Positions 8,277 to 19,812 are shown, numbered from the stretch's first letter. The stretch: DNA of 43,884 nt from Sphingobacteriales bacterium (GCA_016718845.1 JADKCK010000022.1:1-43884); one strand, 5' to 3'. Notes: generated by a model not told the origin, from the letters alone. Translations and numbers: made by a program.

Positions 8277-11200
8277 ATGAAAAACAAACTTTTTATTCGC
8301 CTTTTTTACCGCACTCTTATGCCTTATCAGCCCTAAACTATACGCTAACCACGCCATGGGCGCCGACCTAAGCTACCGCTGCTTAGGCAACAATCAATAC
8401 GAACTTACGCTTTATTTTTATTTCGATTGCGGCAGTATTATACAAGACACACCACCCGTTAATCCGCAAATATCAGTGTCATCGGTGTCGTGTGGGCAGT
8501 TGTTTAATATCAATCTTGCCCAAGATGTAGCCGTATCGGGCAACGAAGTGTCGGTGTTGTGCAATACCGTTAGCAGTAATTGCAACAATGGTGCTTACCC
8601 GGTGTGCAGCAATATATTTATAGAGATACCGTAACACTACCATGCCTTTGCACCGACTGGACATTTGGCTACCAACTGCCCGACGGACAAACACGCAGCG
8701 CGGCTATCACCAACCTACAATCTGCCGACATTTTTCAGTTATACATCGAGGCAACACTCGACAATACCCGTGGCTGCAACAATTCGCCAGTATTTACACA
8801 ATCGCCTATTGCTTATTATTGCAACCAAGCAAACACCTTTACCAAGCAATCTACGAACCCGACGGCGATAGTTTTGGTTATTTTGTGCATCCATTAGATG
8901 CCCCTTTGCACCCATACCTTACGCAGTCGGTTTTACCGCATCTAACCCATTTAATAATACCGCCTTAATTTTAATACCCAAACGGGCGATATTGCTTTTA
9001 CACCCAATGGTTTCCAACGCCCCGTTGTGGCAGTTAAGATAGAGGAATACCGCGATGGCGACTTACTTCTCGGTGTGGCGCGATATGCAATGGGTATTGT
9101 TTTGCAACAACCAACAAATAAATGTTAGTACTACGGCTAATTGGCAAACGCACGTATGCAGGCACGCCCATTAGCCTACAATGCAGCCAACGACCCCGAA
9201 GATGGCAACCTTTACGCTGTCGTCTAATATTGGCCTGTTTCCGCAAGCGCCACCTTTACGGTTAGCACTGCACCGCCCAACTCGGGTTTCGATAAAAATG
9301 GCATTTTTAACTGGACACCCACCGCTGCCGATGCGGGTTTTATCTGTTTGAGCTAAGTGTTAGCGACAATGCCTGGCCCATTCCGTCGCAGACAAGCTAC
9401 ATCTACCAAATTTATGTAGATGCCACCCCAACGCCGGACCGGATTTGGTGTATTGCAACGCCAATGGCATACCCATTGTAGTAAGCGTTACGGGCGCACC
9501 GATTTTACGTGAGCTCAGGGGCAACCCCACTTACTGCCAATGGCTCGGAGGTATCGTTGGCACCACAGTTAGCACCGGGCAGCACCGTAGTATACAGCGT
9601 AACCAACAACTGTGGTTTTACCGACGAAATTGTAGTAACCACCGACTCGCCCTTTTTGGCAAGTATTTTGCCCAATAACCCCGCCATTTGCGCCACCGAG
9701 CAGGTATTGTTTTGCAAACACAAACACCCGCGGGCAATTACACCTACGATGGAGTCCGTAAATTACCTAAACGACCCCACCGCCCAATTGCTGTTTATGC
9801 CCACCCAACCAAAGCACCACCTATACAGTAACCATCACCAACACCCAATCGGGTTGCGTAGCTACGGCATCGGCAACAGTTACTTTTTCGTCGCTAACGG
9901 GCAACGCCACTGCCACCGCCGCACAAGATACCGTTTGTGCTGGCACAGCCGTACAGTTATCATCAACCGCCGAAAGCATTGCCAACCTTAGCTGTGGTAT
10001 AACCAACCAGCCTTGCAGCGGCAATAATGTGTTGTATAGCTTTGGCGCACCCGATGATTCAACGTATACGGTAACACCTTTTAATGCTTTTTGGGAGAAT
10101 GGCAGAATGCAAATACTATATACAGCCCCCGAACTAATGGCAGCAGGCATACAAGCGGGTATTATTAACGAGCTGGGATTTTTTGTGACCCGCAAATTTT
10201 CGAGTACGCCCTTTAATCAGTATCACCTAAAAATGGCTTGCACCAATGCCACCTTTGCCGACGGCTACCAAGTAGGCTTGCAAGAGGTTGCCTCGTTTAA
10301 CAACCTAAACACCACCGAGGGCTGGAACATGCTACCCCTTGACCAACCTTTTTATTGGGACGGAACAAGCAACCCAGCACTGAGGTATGCCACCACTAAA
10401 CAACTTTTGATGCCTCCGACGAAGTAGCTTTTTCGCCTAACAGTCTTACTACGGTTACTTTGGCAAACATCGGTTGGGGCAACAGGTGCACACTTAGCAG
10501 CATTACCAATGCCAATTTGCGCCCAAACTCCGTTTTTGCTATGTGTGCTCCGCAGATAAATACCAACGCCCAATCGTTGGCAACCTACCCAGGTTTATCG
10601 GCAAGCAATATTAGCCAACCCCATAGCCACACCCACACAAACCACCACCCACACCGTTACCTACAACGAAAACAGTTGACAGCCACCGCCAGCGGTAACG
10701 GTTGTTGTGCCCTTGTCGGATACAAACATCAATGCCCAACCCAACGACACTACCGTTTGTTTAACAAATGGTACCGCCCAAATACCCCTATCAATAACAG
10801 GCAACCTACCCACCACCACCACCTACAGTTGGCAGCCCGCCAATGGTTTATCGGCAACGGCTATTGCCAACCCCATAGCAACCATAAACGCCGCAAGCAC
10901 CTATATTGTAACGGCAAACCTAAACGATTTTTGCAATACCATACTAACAGATACCGTACAAATTGCCGTATCCGAGCCGCCAACACTAAGTATAACACCC
11001 GCCAATGCCCAAATTTTTGCGGGCGATAATGTACAAATTACTGCCAGCGGCAATTTCGATAGCCTTGCTTGGACACCCACAACCAACATAGATAACCCCA
11101 CATCTGCCACCATTACTGCACAGCCCACCCAAACCACCACCTACACCGCCACCGCCCAAAATGCCGACGGTTGCCAAACAACTGCCCAAAGCATAATAAC

Positions 11201-11492
11201 AGTTTTTAAAGCCCCAGCCGACACATGTTTGCTGATGCCCAACGCTTTTAGCCCCAACAACGATGGCACAAACGATTGGTTTGGTGCTTTCAGTCGCGTT
11301 TGATGAGCCAGTGTTGCTTAAAATTTACAACCGATGAAAGAGCTATTTAGCACCACCAACAACAACGATGCTCTTTGGGACGGAACCTACAAAGGCAAAG
11401 CCCAACCTATGGGCGTATATGCCTATTATATACAGGTAATTTGCAACAACAAACAACAAACACAAAAAGGCAATGTTACTTTGGTTAGATGA
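8277..11492 (+). pseudogene. large surface protein with T9SS type B (gliding-motility-type) C-terminal domain, frameshifted
   Basis: The start gives MKNKLFIRLF, a damaged signal peptide; the mature region begins MGADLSYRCLGNNQYELTLY, the usual opening of this Bacteroidota surface family. Several beta-rich segments follow in different frames, e.g. VPLSDTNINAQPND, YSWQPANGLSATAIANP, AQIFAGDNVQITASGN, and Thr/Asn/Pro-rich Ig/PKD-like repeats. The C-terminus has CLLMPNAFSPNNDGTNDWF, then across a frame jump LKIYNRW, LWDGTYKGKAQPMGVYAYYI and GNVTLVR with the stop at 11490. PNAFSPNNDGxND and the final GNVTLxR strand define the type B sorting domain. Expected: export by T9SS and attachment at the cell surface, perhaps adhesion. 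Roughly 1,070 codons; more than ten frame changes. Confidence 0.75.
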
Positions 11493-11607
11493 TGTGTATG
11501 GCTATTGTTTGGGGCAATTTATTACGCCAAACATCAACACAAATCAACAAACTAAACCTATTGCCAACAAAAAAACACCTCACTGCCTAACAACAACAAA
11601 TTAATAA

Positions 11608-11656
11608 CAACGGAGGCACGGAGAACACAGAGTTATTTTCTCCGTATCTCTGTTGT
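11608..11656. repeat. imperfect inverted repeat after the T9SS type B gene
   Basis: ACAACGGAGGCACGGAGAA on the left faces TTCTCCGTATCTCTGTTGT on the right, with a short ACACAGAGTTAT centre. It may act as a terminator, or be one of the GGAGGCACGGAGAACACAGAG-like interspersed sequences seen in this phylum (from memory, not checked). No other feature in 11493-11730. Confidence 0.4.
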
Positions 11657-11731
11657 AAACAGTGGTGGTTGTAGTTTTTTTATCTTTACATAATTGCCCG
11701 AAAAAAACTCTGTAAAAACTTTTCCAAAAGC

Positions 11732-11763
11732 TTGCGTAAACAAAATAAAACACCTTATATTTG
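11732..11763 (+). promoter_or_regulatory. Bacteroidota-type promoter upstream of the DUF4375 gene
   Basis: TTG at 11732-11734, 21-base spacer, TATATTTG at 11756-11763; about 105 bases before the chosen ATG at 11868. Confidence 0.4.
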
Positions 11764-11867
11764 CAGCCGATAAAAGGCACTTGCTGTTATATGCAACAAA
11801 ATATGGTAATGGGTGTGGGGCTTTGGAGCAGGATATAATTAAATCAACCGTAATAACACGTAATAAA

Positions 11868-12335
11868 ATGAAAGTCGTATTGATATATAGTCTGATAATG
11901 ATTGTGATAGCAATATTAATAATAAACTTGTCTAATTTATTTAGACAGGATAAATACAAAGATGACCCATACTGGAAGTTTGATGAATCAGTTCATTACA
12001 GACCCAAACTTAATAAGGGGGACTTTTTTCGGTTGACAGGTTTCGATTTTGGTTGGTTTGTACTTGAACCTATTTCAAATTTCATCAAAGATAGAGAAGG
12101 TGAGATTACAAAAGGTAAATCGTTATCATACGGACAGAAGGCTCTTTATTATTGGTGGTATGTTGACGAACAAGTTACCAATGGTGGCTTTGTTCAGTTT
12201 TACTACAATGACTACGGACAATATGTTCCCACCATCATTAAAAGTCTTGAATACATTGGTGACGAGAAAATGGCTGACTTAATTCAAAGAGCCGACAATA
12301 TTTATCAGAAGAACAGAAAATTGGTAACTGTTTAG
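11868..12335 (+). pseudogene. DUF4375/DMP19-like membrane-anchored protein, 3' end cut by IS66
   Basis: Reads MKVVLIYSLIMIVIAILII, one N-terminal membrane anchor (residues about 3-22), then a soluble domain with GQKALYYWWYVDEQVTNGGF, VQFYYNDYGQYVPTIIKSL and IGDEKMADLIQRADNIYQKN. The NGGFxQFxxN signature followed by an alpha-helical tail is that of the DUF4375 (DMP19-like) family, whose function is not established. I chose ATG 11868 because upstream sequence lacks family content. The reading frame is clean, but the last residues (LVTV and the TAG) come from the IS66 terminal repeat, so the natural C-terminus is lost; a matching continuation (KIKIKRELFNCQKG) can be read just right of the IS, starting at 13952. 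Confidence 0.6.
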
Positions 12336-12364
12336 GTATTCTTGGATAAAAAAGAAAATAGGGC

Positions 12365-12391
12365 TTGAATTGCTGAAAAAGCCTATCTTTG
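12365..12391 (+). promoter_or_regulatory. promoter of the IS66 transposase
   Basis: TTG at 12365-12367, 16-base spacer, TATCTTTG at 12384-12391; the ATG is 30 bases further on at 12422. It lies inside the element, so it travels with it. Confidence 0.5.
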
Positions 12392-12421
12392 CGTCATCAA
12401 TTAGCCATTTTTCTACAAAAG

Positions 12422-13939
12422 ATGCACAAACATAACTTATCGTCTGCCACTTTGCCGTTTTCACAAGGTTTAGAATACCGCGTCGCACTTCTGGAAAGTG
12501 CGAATGGTATTTTAATGACAGAAAATGAGCAATTGCGAGGACAGATAAGCATTTTAGAAGCGAAAATCCGTGATTTAGCAGCCACCAATGCGAGTTTGTT
12601 AGGCAAGACTAACACCTTAGAGTTGGAAAATACCGATTTGCGCACCCAGTTGGGTAAAAATAGTAAAAATAGCGACACGCCACCAAGTGCCGAAGGCTAT
12701 AAAAAAGCACCTGCCTTGCCCAAACCGAAGGGTGGTGTTAGAGGTGGCAAGCTCGACCACGAAGGTAAAACCTTATTGAAAGTAGCCACACCCGATATAA
12801 TAGTGGTGCATCATGCAACAAATTGTAGCTGTTGTGGTCGGCAATTTGCTGCATCAGAGGTAGGTTTAATTGGTCAAAAACGACAGGTGTTTGACATGCC
12901 CGAACCTAAACTTATCGTTACAGAACACCAACAAGGTGCCATTAACTGTTGTGGTAAGGTGCATTGGGGCAGTTTTCCCGCACAAGTTTCAGCCCCTGTT
13001 CAATATGGTACGCGCCTGCGTGCCTTGACCGTACTGCTCAATACCCAATTTCGAATGCCCTTTGCCAAAATCGGTGAATTGACCCAAACCCTATTTGGGC
13101 AAACCGTCAATCCAAACACCATTACCTTGTCGTTAGAGGCTATCTACGACCTGCTTGAACCCGTTATGGAAGCACTTATTGTGCTACTATTGGGTAGTAA
13201 GGTGGTGCATTTAGACGAAACGGGTATGCGCGTACAAGGCTCACTGCATTGGTTTCATACGGCATGTAACGAGTTCTATTCCTATATCTTTGTGCATAAA
13301 GGGCGTGGCAAGGCGGCAATTGAGAGCGAGGAGTCGTTTATGCGGCATAAATTTAAACATTATACGGTGCACGACTGCTGGAAGGCATACTTTGCCTTCG
13401 ATGGCTGTTTGCACGCCTTGTGTGGGGCACATCTGCTCCGCGAACTTACCGCCTTGATTGAAAAAGGCAGTAATTGGGCAGAAAAGATGCACCTATTTCT
13501 CCTAGAACTGTATCAAGCCAGTGATAAAGGCAATAGTATCGCCCCAGAAACCATAAACGGCAAAAAATGGACAGAGGAATACGACCAAATCTGTCAGGCA
13601 GCCGAAAAAGAAGAACCGCCGCCTACGCCCACCACAAAAGGCAAGGCTAAGTGTACCAAAGGGCGCAATCTGCTCCATCGTCTTGTTTCGCACAAGGCGG
13701 CAGTCGTTGCGTTTGCTACCGTAAAGGAGGTGCCTTTTACCAATAATTGTGCCGAGCAAAACATTCGACACGTAAAGGTAAAACAAAAAGTAGCCATGTC
13801 GTTCCGAACCTTTCACGGGGCAAAGGTCTATGCTCGTATTCAATCCTTTATCGCTACTACTCGAAAACTCAAACAAAATACCTTTCAAGAACTTTGCAAC
13901 CTCTTAAACGGTAATACCTACTCTTTTCAAACTACCTAA
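12422..13939 (+). CDS. IS66-family transposase (TnpC)
   Basis: 505 residues from the ATG at 12422 (MHKHNLSSATLPFSQGLEYR); an upstream in-frame ATG at 12389 overlaps the -7 element and is less likely. An N-terminal leucine-rich coiled coil (about 20-75) leads into a conserved KNSKNSDTPPSAEGYKKAP block, a CSCCGRQF...CCGKVH zinc-binding region (about 135-180), and the DDE core: D in VVHLDETGMRV (about 266), D in YTVHDCWKAYFAF (about 318), E in NNCAEQNIRHVKVKQKV (about 444), with HALCGAHLLREL between. It cuts and joins the ends of the element. The gene is fully open although its neighbours on both sides are broken, so it is either a recent arrival or a well-covered multicopy sequence. Confidence 0.92.
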   Translation: MHKHNLSSATLPFSQGLEYRVALLESANGILMTENEQLRGQISILEAKIRDLAATNASLLGKTNTLELENTDLRTQLGKNSKNSDTPPSAEGYKKAPALPKPKGGVRGGKLDHEGKTLLKVATPDIIVVHHATNCSCCGRQFAASEVGLIGQKRQVFDMPEPKLIVTEHQQGAINCCGKVHWGSFPAQVSAPVQYGTRLRALTVLLNTQFRMPFAKIGELTQTLFGQTVNPNTITLSLEAIYDLLEPVMEALIVLLLGSKVVHLDETGMRVQGSLHWFHTACNEFYSYIFVHKGRGKAAIESEESFMRHKFKHYTVHDCWKAYFAFDGCLHALCGAHLLRELTALIEKGSNWAEKMHLFLLELYQASDKGNSIAPETINGKKWTEEYDQICQAAEKEEPPPTPTTKGKAKCTKGRNLLHRLVSHKAAVVAFATVKEVPFTNNCAEQNIRHVKVKQKVAMSFRTFHGAKVYARIQSFIATTRKLKQNTFQELCNLLNGNTYSFQTT

Positions 13940-13950
13940 ACAGTTACCAA

Positions 13951-14300
13951 AAATTAAAATCAAAAGAGAACTTTTTAATTGTCAAAAGGGGTTATTTTAA
14001 AAAGGAACCAGTCTAATTTTTACCATTTTGTCTTCTGACTTTACAAATGCAAAGTTACTAAAACTTTTTTAAACTTGCTTATTTTGGGTGCACTTCTTAA
14101 CACCTTTGTTTTTAACTACCACCGATAAAACGCCTCAATAAGCCAACTATATTAGCTGATTATCAACAAGTTAGGTTTAGTTGGGCAGGTAAAGAAATGC
14201 GATAAAGCACAAAAGAAATGTAAACATTTGGGGGTGTGTTGATGTTTTCTTACATTACTACCCACCACTATTCCCTATTTTTAGGCTTATTGTTTGGGGT
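13951..14300. other. intergenic, possible remnant of the DUF4375 gene at its left end
   Basis: 13952-13993 can be read KIKIKRELFNCQKG, a plausible continuation of the DUF4375 helix interrupted by the IS; a one-base shift would end it near 14020. The rest to 14300 is AT-rich with no supported feature. Confidence 0.3.
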
Positions 14301-14334
14301 TTTGTTAATATCTCGGCTAAATACCTTAACTTTG
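14301..14334 (+). promoter_or_regulatory. promoter candidate for the C25 peptidase gene
   Basis: TTTG at 14301-14304, 22-base spacer, TAACTTTG at 14327-14334. The next real gene on this strand starts 433 bases further on at 14767, so the leader would include both low-complexity tracts. Confidence 0.4.
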
Positions 14335-14407
14335 CTGTATGTTTTGCCCATCTAACAAAAAACTACGCAACCAAAAGCAACCTAAACACCCAACACAACG
14401 ACATACG

Positions 14408-14515
14408 TGGTGAAGGAGTGAAGTGGCGAAATGGTGAAGGAGTGAAGAAGTGAAAGAGTGAAAAGAGTGAAAGAGTGAAAAGAGTGAAGGAGTGAAAAGA
14501 GTGAAGGAGTGAAAT
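14408..14515 (+). repeat. C-free purine-rich tandem repeat (GTGAAGGA/GTGAAAAGA units)
   Basis: Degenerate 7-10 base units of GAGTGAAGGAGTGAAA type; 14428-14515 has no C for 88 bases. Polypurine-like with T interruptions. No coding evidence on either strand, although frames stay open because the units lack stops in some registers. Confidence 0.7.
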
Positions 14516-14519
14516 CGCC

Positions 14520-14764
14520 ACCTCACAACATCTCCACATCAAAGCATCAACACATCACAACATCACAACATCCCCACATCTCCACATCACAATATCCCCA
14601 CATCCCCACATCCCCACATCCCCACATCCCCACATCCCCACATCCCCACATCCCCACATCACAACATCCCCACATCCCCACATCACCACATCCCCACCCC
14701 CACATCACAACATCCCCACATCTCCATCCCACATCACCACACATCAAAGCATCAAAACATCGCC
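14520..14764 (+). repeat. nearly G-free CCCCACATC tandem repeat upstream of the C25 peptidase
   Basis: About 245 bases of CCCCACATC, TCCACATCA and CACAACATC units ending GCCATATG at the start codon of the C25 peptidase gene. Only isolated G in AAAGCATC patches. It is the longest of the G-depleted tracts that precede start codons in this window. Confidence 0.75.
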
Positions 14765-14766
14765 AT

Positions 14767-17700
14767 ATGAAATCAGTCTTAGCCTCTTTTCTTGTTTTTA
14801 TCCACCGTTTTTGCGGTAGCGCAAGGCGTTACTAACCCCAATGGTTGGATTAACTACGCCCAAAAGTATTACAAAATAAAAAGTAGCCAACGCACTCCAG
14901 CATGCCTTACTCCACGCTGCAACAATACGATACACCGCTTGAAGGTAGCCAATTGGCAAAGTAGTATAAAGGGGCAGCAAATCCCACTTATGTAACCACA
15001 AGGAACCCTTAACACCACCGATTACGTGAGTTTGTAGGGCAACAAAACGACGGCGAGTTCGACCACAACTATATGGCATCGAAACATGGAAACCTGCTCC
15101 CCAAAGAAACTTGTTTAGTGACACATCTGCCTACCTAACGGCTCAACCTGCCCCAAACCTGCACTCCATAACACTTAACAACCTTGCTGGCGCACCACCT
15201 CCCGAAACCTATTTTGGCAGAACCTTATCAACTCGCCACAAAATGGTTTTACGAGGGCAAACCCATTTCGGTAGCAGGTATTAGGCCGCAACTTCGCCGA
15301 TTTTGAAGACGGGCGAAGGCTATGGTATCGACATCATTAACAACACCAGCCAAAACTTTACGCCTACCACGCCGCGACTTTACCCATTCGCGACAAACGC
15401 ACAGTAAAAGCCAACATCTTGGCTCGCCCAAACGACCCCGATGTTTTTACCGACCACCAATAGCGCTTCTTAGCTTAGGCAGCACCGTTTATGCCGACGA
15501 ACAAAACCAGAAGGTTATCGCTCCAAACTAGTTACTTTTAATGTTACCCATTGCATCGCTTACTAACCCAAGCACTGCCATTGCAACATCGGTTGATATG
15601 GGCGATGATATATAGTATTCAGGCAAATCGTAGGTTATATAAGCATCAACTACACATGCTTATAGTTTTAGCAATTTAAAGAGTTTTTGTTCGAGGTAGA
15701 TAACAATGGGGCTAAACATAGAGATGAGTTTTAATGGCGGCTCCAAACGCCGTTTTGTACGACCCTAACCAATGGTTTGTAAGCTTAGCCTATTGGCAGA
15801 AAACAGTATCTACAAATTTATGCTGCCCGAGGTGCATCGACGGCAGCCAAACGTAAACTGTTTGTATTTAACACTGCAAACGGCATGTGCGACATGGGCA
15901 CCACTGGCAACCCCAACTGCAACCTAAATGCCTATACCATACCCAACATGCAACCCCTACAATTCACCGATTTACCCAAACTGCCAACCGGGCACTACAT
16001 CATCTTAACGCACCCCAAACCGTAAAACCGTTGATGGCATTGACCAAAGAACGCTAACTTAATACAAGGCAGTGCCGCAGGTGGTAGTTATAATGTAATG
16101 ATGGAAACATCGAAGAACTTTACGACCAATTTGCGTGGGGTATCGAAACACTTAATGGCTATCCGAAACTTTATAAACTATGCCTTTGCCAACCAAACAC
16201 AAGACCCCAATACCCGCTACTGCTTGGTAAATCGGTGGGGTACGAGTTATTTTAAACCAACCGATAGCGGCATATTGGGCTACAACCAATGTTTGGTGGC
16301 TTCCCGGCAGGGTAGCATCCGACGAGATGCTGGGGGCAGCCCTCTACCCGCCAGTTTTACACCCCGCGTACATGGGGGCTGACCGCTAAGTACAGGCAAC
16401 GAGTAAAGATTTATTTGGATAAACTATAACCTACAAGCCAACAACGACCCCACTACCTGCTCAAAAGCCGACCGACTTTGGATGAAAGATACCCTACATA
16501 TTGCAGCGGATACAGCCTTGCCGGAATCAAACAAAGGTTGGCTTGGAAAGAGCAACCTCGATGCCTATAAAACCATTTACCGAGATACCAAAAGCTGCGC
16601 GGAACGCGTGGTGCTTACCTACAAACAAACTTGAGCAATCCATATCCGATGCTGACCTAAAAACCTATATCGAAAACGGCTTAGGCATTATCACTTTCTT
16701 TGGTCACTCGTCGGGCGAGGTACTAAATGTAGATATTAATGACCCCAGCATCTACAATAACCAAGACCGCTACCCCTTTGCAGTAACCGGCTCTTGCTCG
16801 GTGGGCGATGTACATAACTATTATAACGCCCCAGCTACCCTGCCGAGCGCTACGTAATGATACCCAACAAAGGCTCTATCGGCTGGCTTGGCTCCGCCTC
16901 TATTGGTTTCCCTACCTATCTATACGCCTATTTAAGCAGGTTTTACACCAACTTCCGCCGCACCAACTACAACAAACCCGTAGGTTATTGCTAAAGAAAA
17001 CCATCGAAAGATGAACAGCGATTACCCAAACGACAACGTAGCCAAACTAACCGCCCAAGAGTATACCCTAACCGGTGACCCCGCCGTGATACTTAACTCG
17101 TGGGAAAAACCCGAGTATGTTATCGAAAGCAGCGATACCTACAGCGACCTAACCCTTGTGCCTACCAACGTAACCTCGACCTTGACTCCGTTTGCGGTTA
17201 GATTAACCATTGCTAATGAGGGCGTGCCGTATCCGATTCGTTTAACATCCGTATTGTGCGAACACTGCCCGACGGCACAACTCAAACCTACAATCACCGC
17301 ATACCAAGCACCGTTTATGCCGATACCTTGTTGTTCTACATTCCAACAGGCGACCCCTTTGTGGCAGCTAAACGAAAAACCAATTGCAAATAACCGTAGA
17401 TGCCGATAACGAACTGCCCGAAGACTGCGAAAAACAACAACCAACTATCGCAAACCTTTGTATCATCTTCTCCGATTTGTTGATACCCATTGCCCTGCAA
17501 CTTCGCCATTGTGCATCAAACGCCCATTACTTTATATGCCTCGACGGGCAACCGCTTTTGCCCGCCTACGACTACAAAATACAGATAGACACCACCGAAC
17601 TGTTTAACAGCCCGCACTACATCAAACCATAATAAATAGCGTAGCGGGCGTTGTTAACTACACGCCCACCAACATAGCTTGGCAAAACAATACCGTATAC

Positions 17701-19812
17701 TATTGGCGCACCGCCCGCGTGCCTAACACCCCCAACCAAGAACGCTGGAAAAGTAGCTCGTTTATTTACCTTGCCGACGGCTCGGAAGGCTGGAATCAAT
17801 CGCACTATTACCAATACCTTAACCACGATACCTTCCAAAACCTAAGTATTGATACCACCCGCACCTTTGTTTATCCAAGCACCAACAATACACTTTTAGC
17901 CATCAACAATAGGCAACCCGAAAGCAGCTCGCACATACAATACAGCCTAAATGGTACGGTGTATCAACAAAATACTTGTTTAAAAAACGACTGTAAAAAC
18001 GGCATCTGCCATTGCTTTGTTTAAACCCAATGCCACTTTAACACTAATACTCGAAAACACCAATGGCGGCTTTGGTTGTGCAGGTGTTAGCAACTATGCG
18101 GTAATGTTCAGTGTGGATTTGACCCGACCGCCATTTTCGAGTTTAAACTGCAAAACAACAACGATTTTGCAACCCTCAAAAACTTTGTGCAAAACATACC
18201 ACAAGGTTATTACGTATTGGCGTATAATGTGGGCAATCATCACCTAAACGTAGATGCTACCAACATTAACTTACCTGCCATTTACAGCTTTTTTATTGAC
18301 ATGAAACTAACCAAGTAGTGAAGCTCGTGATACGCTAAATAGCTCTTGTTTTTGGCAGAAAAGGCATTGATAATCGGCACAAGTAGTATATCTACATCGC
18401 CCAACCAAGATTTTGAGCTAAACACCAACATACAAACCGGGCTACCAATGGCAGCATGGGGCTCGCCCCTCATTGGTCCCACACCGCTTGGTACAACATA
18501 GAATGGCAAACCACGCCCAAGAAACCAACACCAACGACCAATGGCAACTTAAAAGTTTTGGTGTGAAGAGAAGGCAAAAACTTTGTTGTAGACGACCTAA
18601 ACGCATCGCCACAAAACATTAGTAGTGTAGATGCAGCACAGTATCCGTTTTAAGGCTCGAAGCCCACACCACCGACACCACCAACTTTACGCCCCCTCAA
18701 ATAGATTTCTGGCGCGTACTCTTTAAACGCTCGCCCGAAGCCGCTTTAAATCAAGCCAACTTCTTTGCTTTTTATAGCGATACTTTGCAAGAAGGCGAAA
18801 TGCTACAGCTACAAATAGGCGTAACCAACCCGAGGCTAACCTTGGACAGCCTACAAATTGCCTACATTATACGCAAAGCCAACGGACAGATTATTAACAC
18901 CAACTACCCCAAACAAGCACCTATTGAGCGGGGCAAACCATCATCAGCAATTTTACTTCACCCAACAACAGGTTTAGTAGGCAACAACCTATTGGCAGTT
19001 GAGCTAAACCCCAACCAAGCCAACCCCGAAAAGTTTAAGTTCAACAACATCATGTACCTCCCTTTTGTAGTTGTCACCGACAAGATAAACCCCATTTTAG
19101 ATGTAACTTTTGATGGTAGACATATTAGACTGGCGAACTAATTGCCCCACAACCCGAAGTGCAAATACGCCTAAAAGGCGAAAACAAATACTTAGCCCTA
19201 AACGATACCGCTGTCTTACCTTTGGTTAATAAGCAGCGACACTAGGTTTTGTAAGCCTCGAACAGCCTTTGTATTTCAACAACCCACAAGTGCAATTTGT
19301 GCCGCCAACCGCCGCCGATGCTGCTAATGGTAAAAACAGTGCTACTATCACCTATCGCCCCAACTTAAACAGTGGCGTTTATGCCCTAAAAGTACTAGCC
19401 ACCGACCGCAGCAGCAACACCTTTGCCAAAAGCGTATCAAATTGGTTTTATGGTGGATACAAAGCCGCTATCAGCAACCTGCTCAACTATCCAAACCCAT
19501 TACCACCTCAACGCGTTTTGTGTTTAAGTTATCGGGTGTGACAGTGCCGCAAAACCTAAAAATACAAATCATGACGGTTACGGGCAGAGTGGTACGCGAA
19601 ATTACACAAGCCGAGTTAGGCACGTTACACATAGGTAACAACCTAACCGACTTTGCTTGGGACGGAACCGACCAATTTGGTAGCCATTAGCCAACGGTTT
19701 GTATTTGTACTAGGGTAGTAAGCAAACTCGACGGGCAAACAATGGACAAATACCAATCGGGGCAGATAAATGGACAGAAAATGGTTTAGGTAAGATGTAT
19801 TTGGTGCGATAA
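14767..19812 (+). pseudogene. C25 (gingipain-like) cysteine peptidase, PorU/PorU2-type, heavily frameshifted
   Basis: Starts MKSVLASFLVF (signal peptide), then VTNPNGWINYAQKYYKIK, typical of the T9SS sortase-like PorU2 group. Recoverable blocks: GEFDHNLYGIETWKPAP, FFGHSSGEVLNVDINDPS (catalytic His in GHSSG, near 16710), PFAVTGSCSVGDVHNYYN (catalytic Cys in SCSVGD, near 16795), SIGWLGSASIGFPTYL, QEYTLTGDPAVILNSWEKP (post-catalytic LxGDPA motif), long beta-sandwich regions, and a C-terminal sorting-like region with LLNYPNPIT, IQIMTVTGRVVREI, FAWDGTDQFG and KMYLVR at the stop. About 1,680 codons in more than twenty frame pieces. Family role: peptidase that matures or sorts T9SS cargo. Both active-site motifs are preserved, arguing against long neutral decay. 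Confidence 0.75.

Larger units (their letters stand above)
12321..13950 (+). mobile_element. IS66-family insertion sequence (single-ORF type)
   Basis: An 18-bp perfect terminal inverted repeat, TTGGTAACTGTTTAGGTA at 12321-12338 and its complement at 13933-13950, bounds one transposase gene. The element is about 1.63 kb and lacks the tnpA/tnpB accessory genes, as in the ISBst12-like subgroup of IS66. The transposase stop lies inside the right repeat. No exact 8-bp target duplication is visible; the flanks share AAAATT next to the ends (GAAAATT left, AAAAATT right, with the first two T of the repeat counted as target). Confidence 0.85.

Noticed and set aside
12310..13960. Exact 8-bp IS66 target duplication
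   Set aside because: Flanks match only at AAAATT with an offset base; the duplication cannot be stated.
14326..14835. Open frames through the GTGAAG and CCCCACATC repeats as secreted low-complexity proteins
   Set aside because: Frames are open only because the units lack stops; Ser/His/Pro- or Phe/His-rich products have no support outside the repeats.
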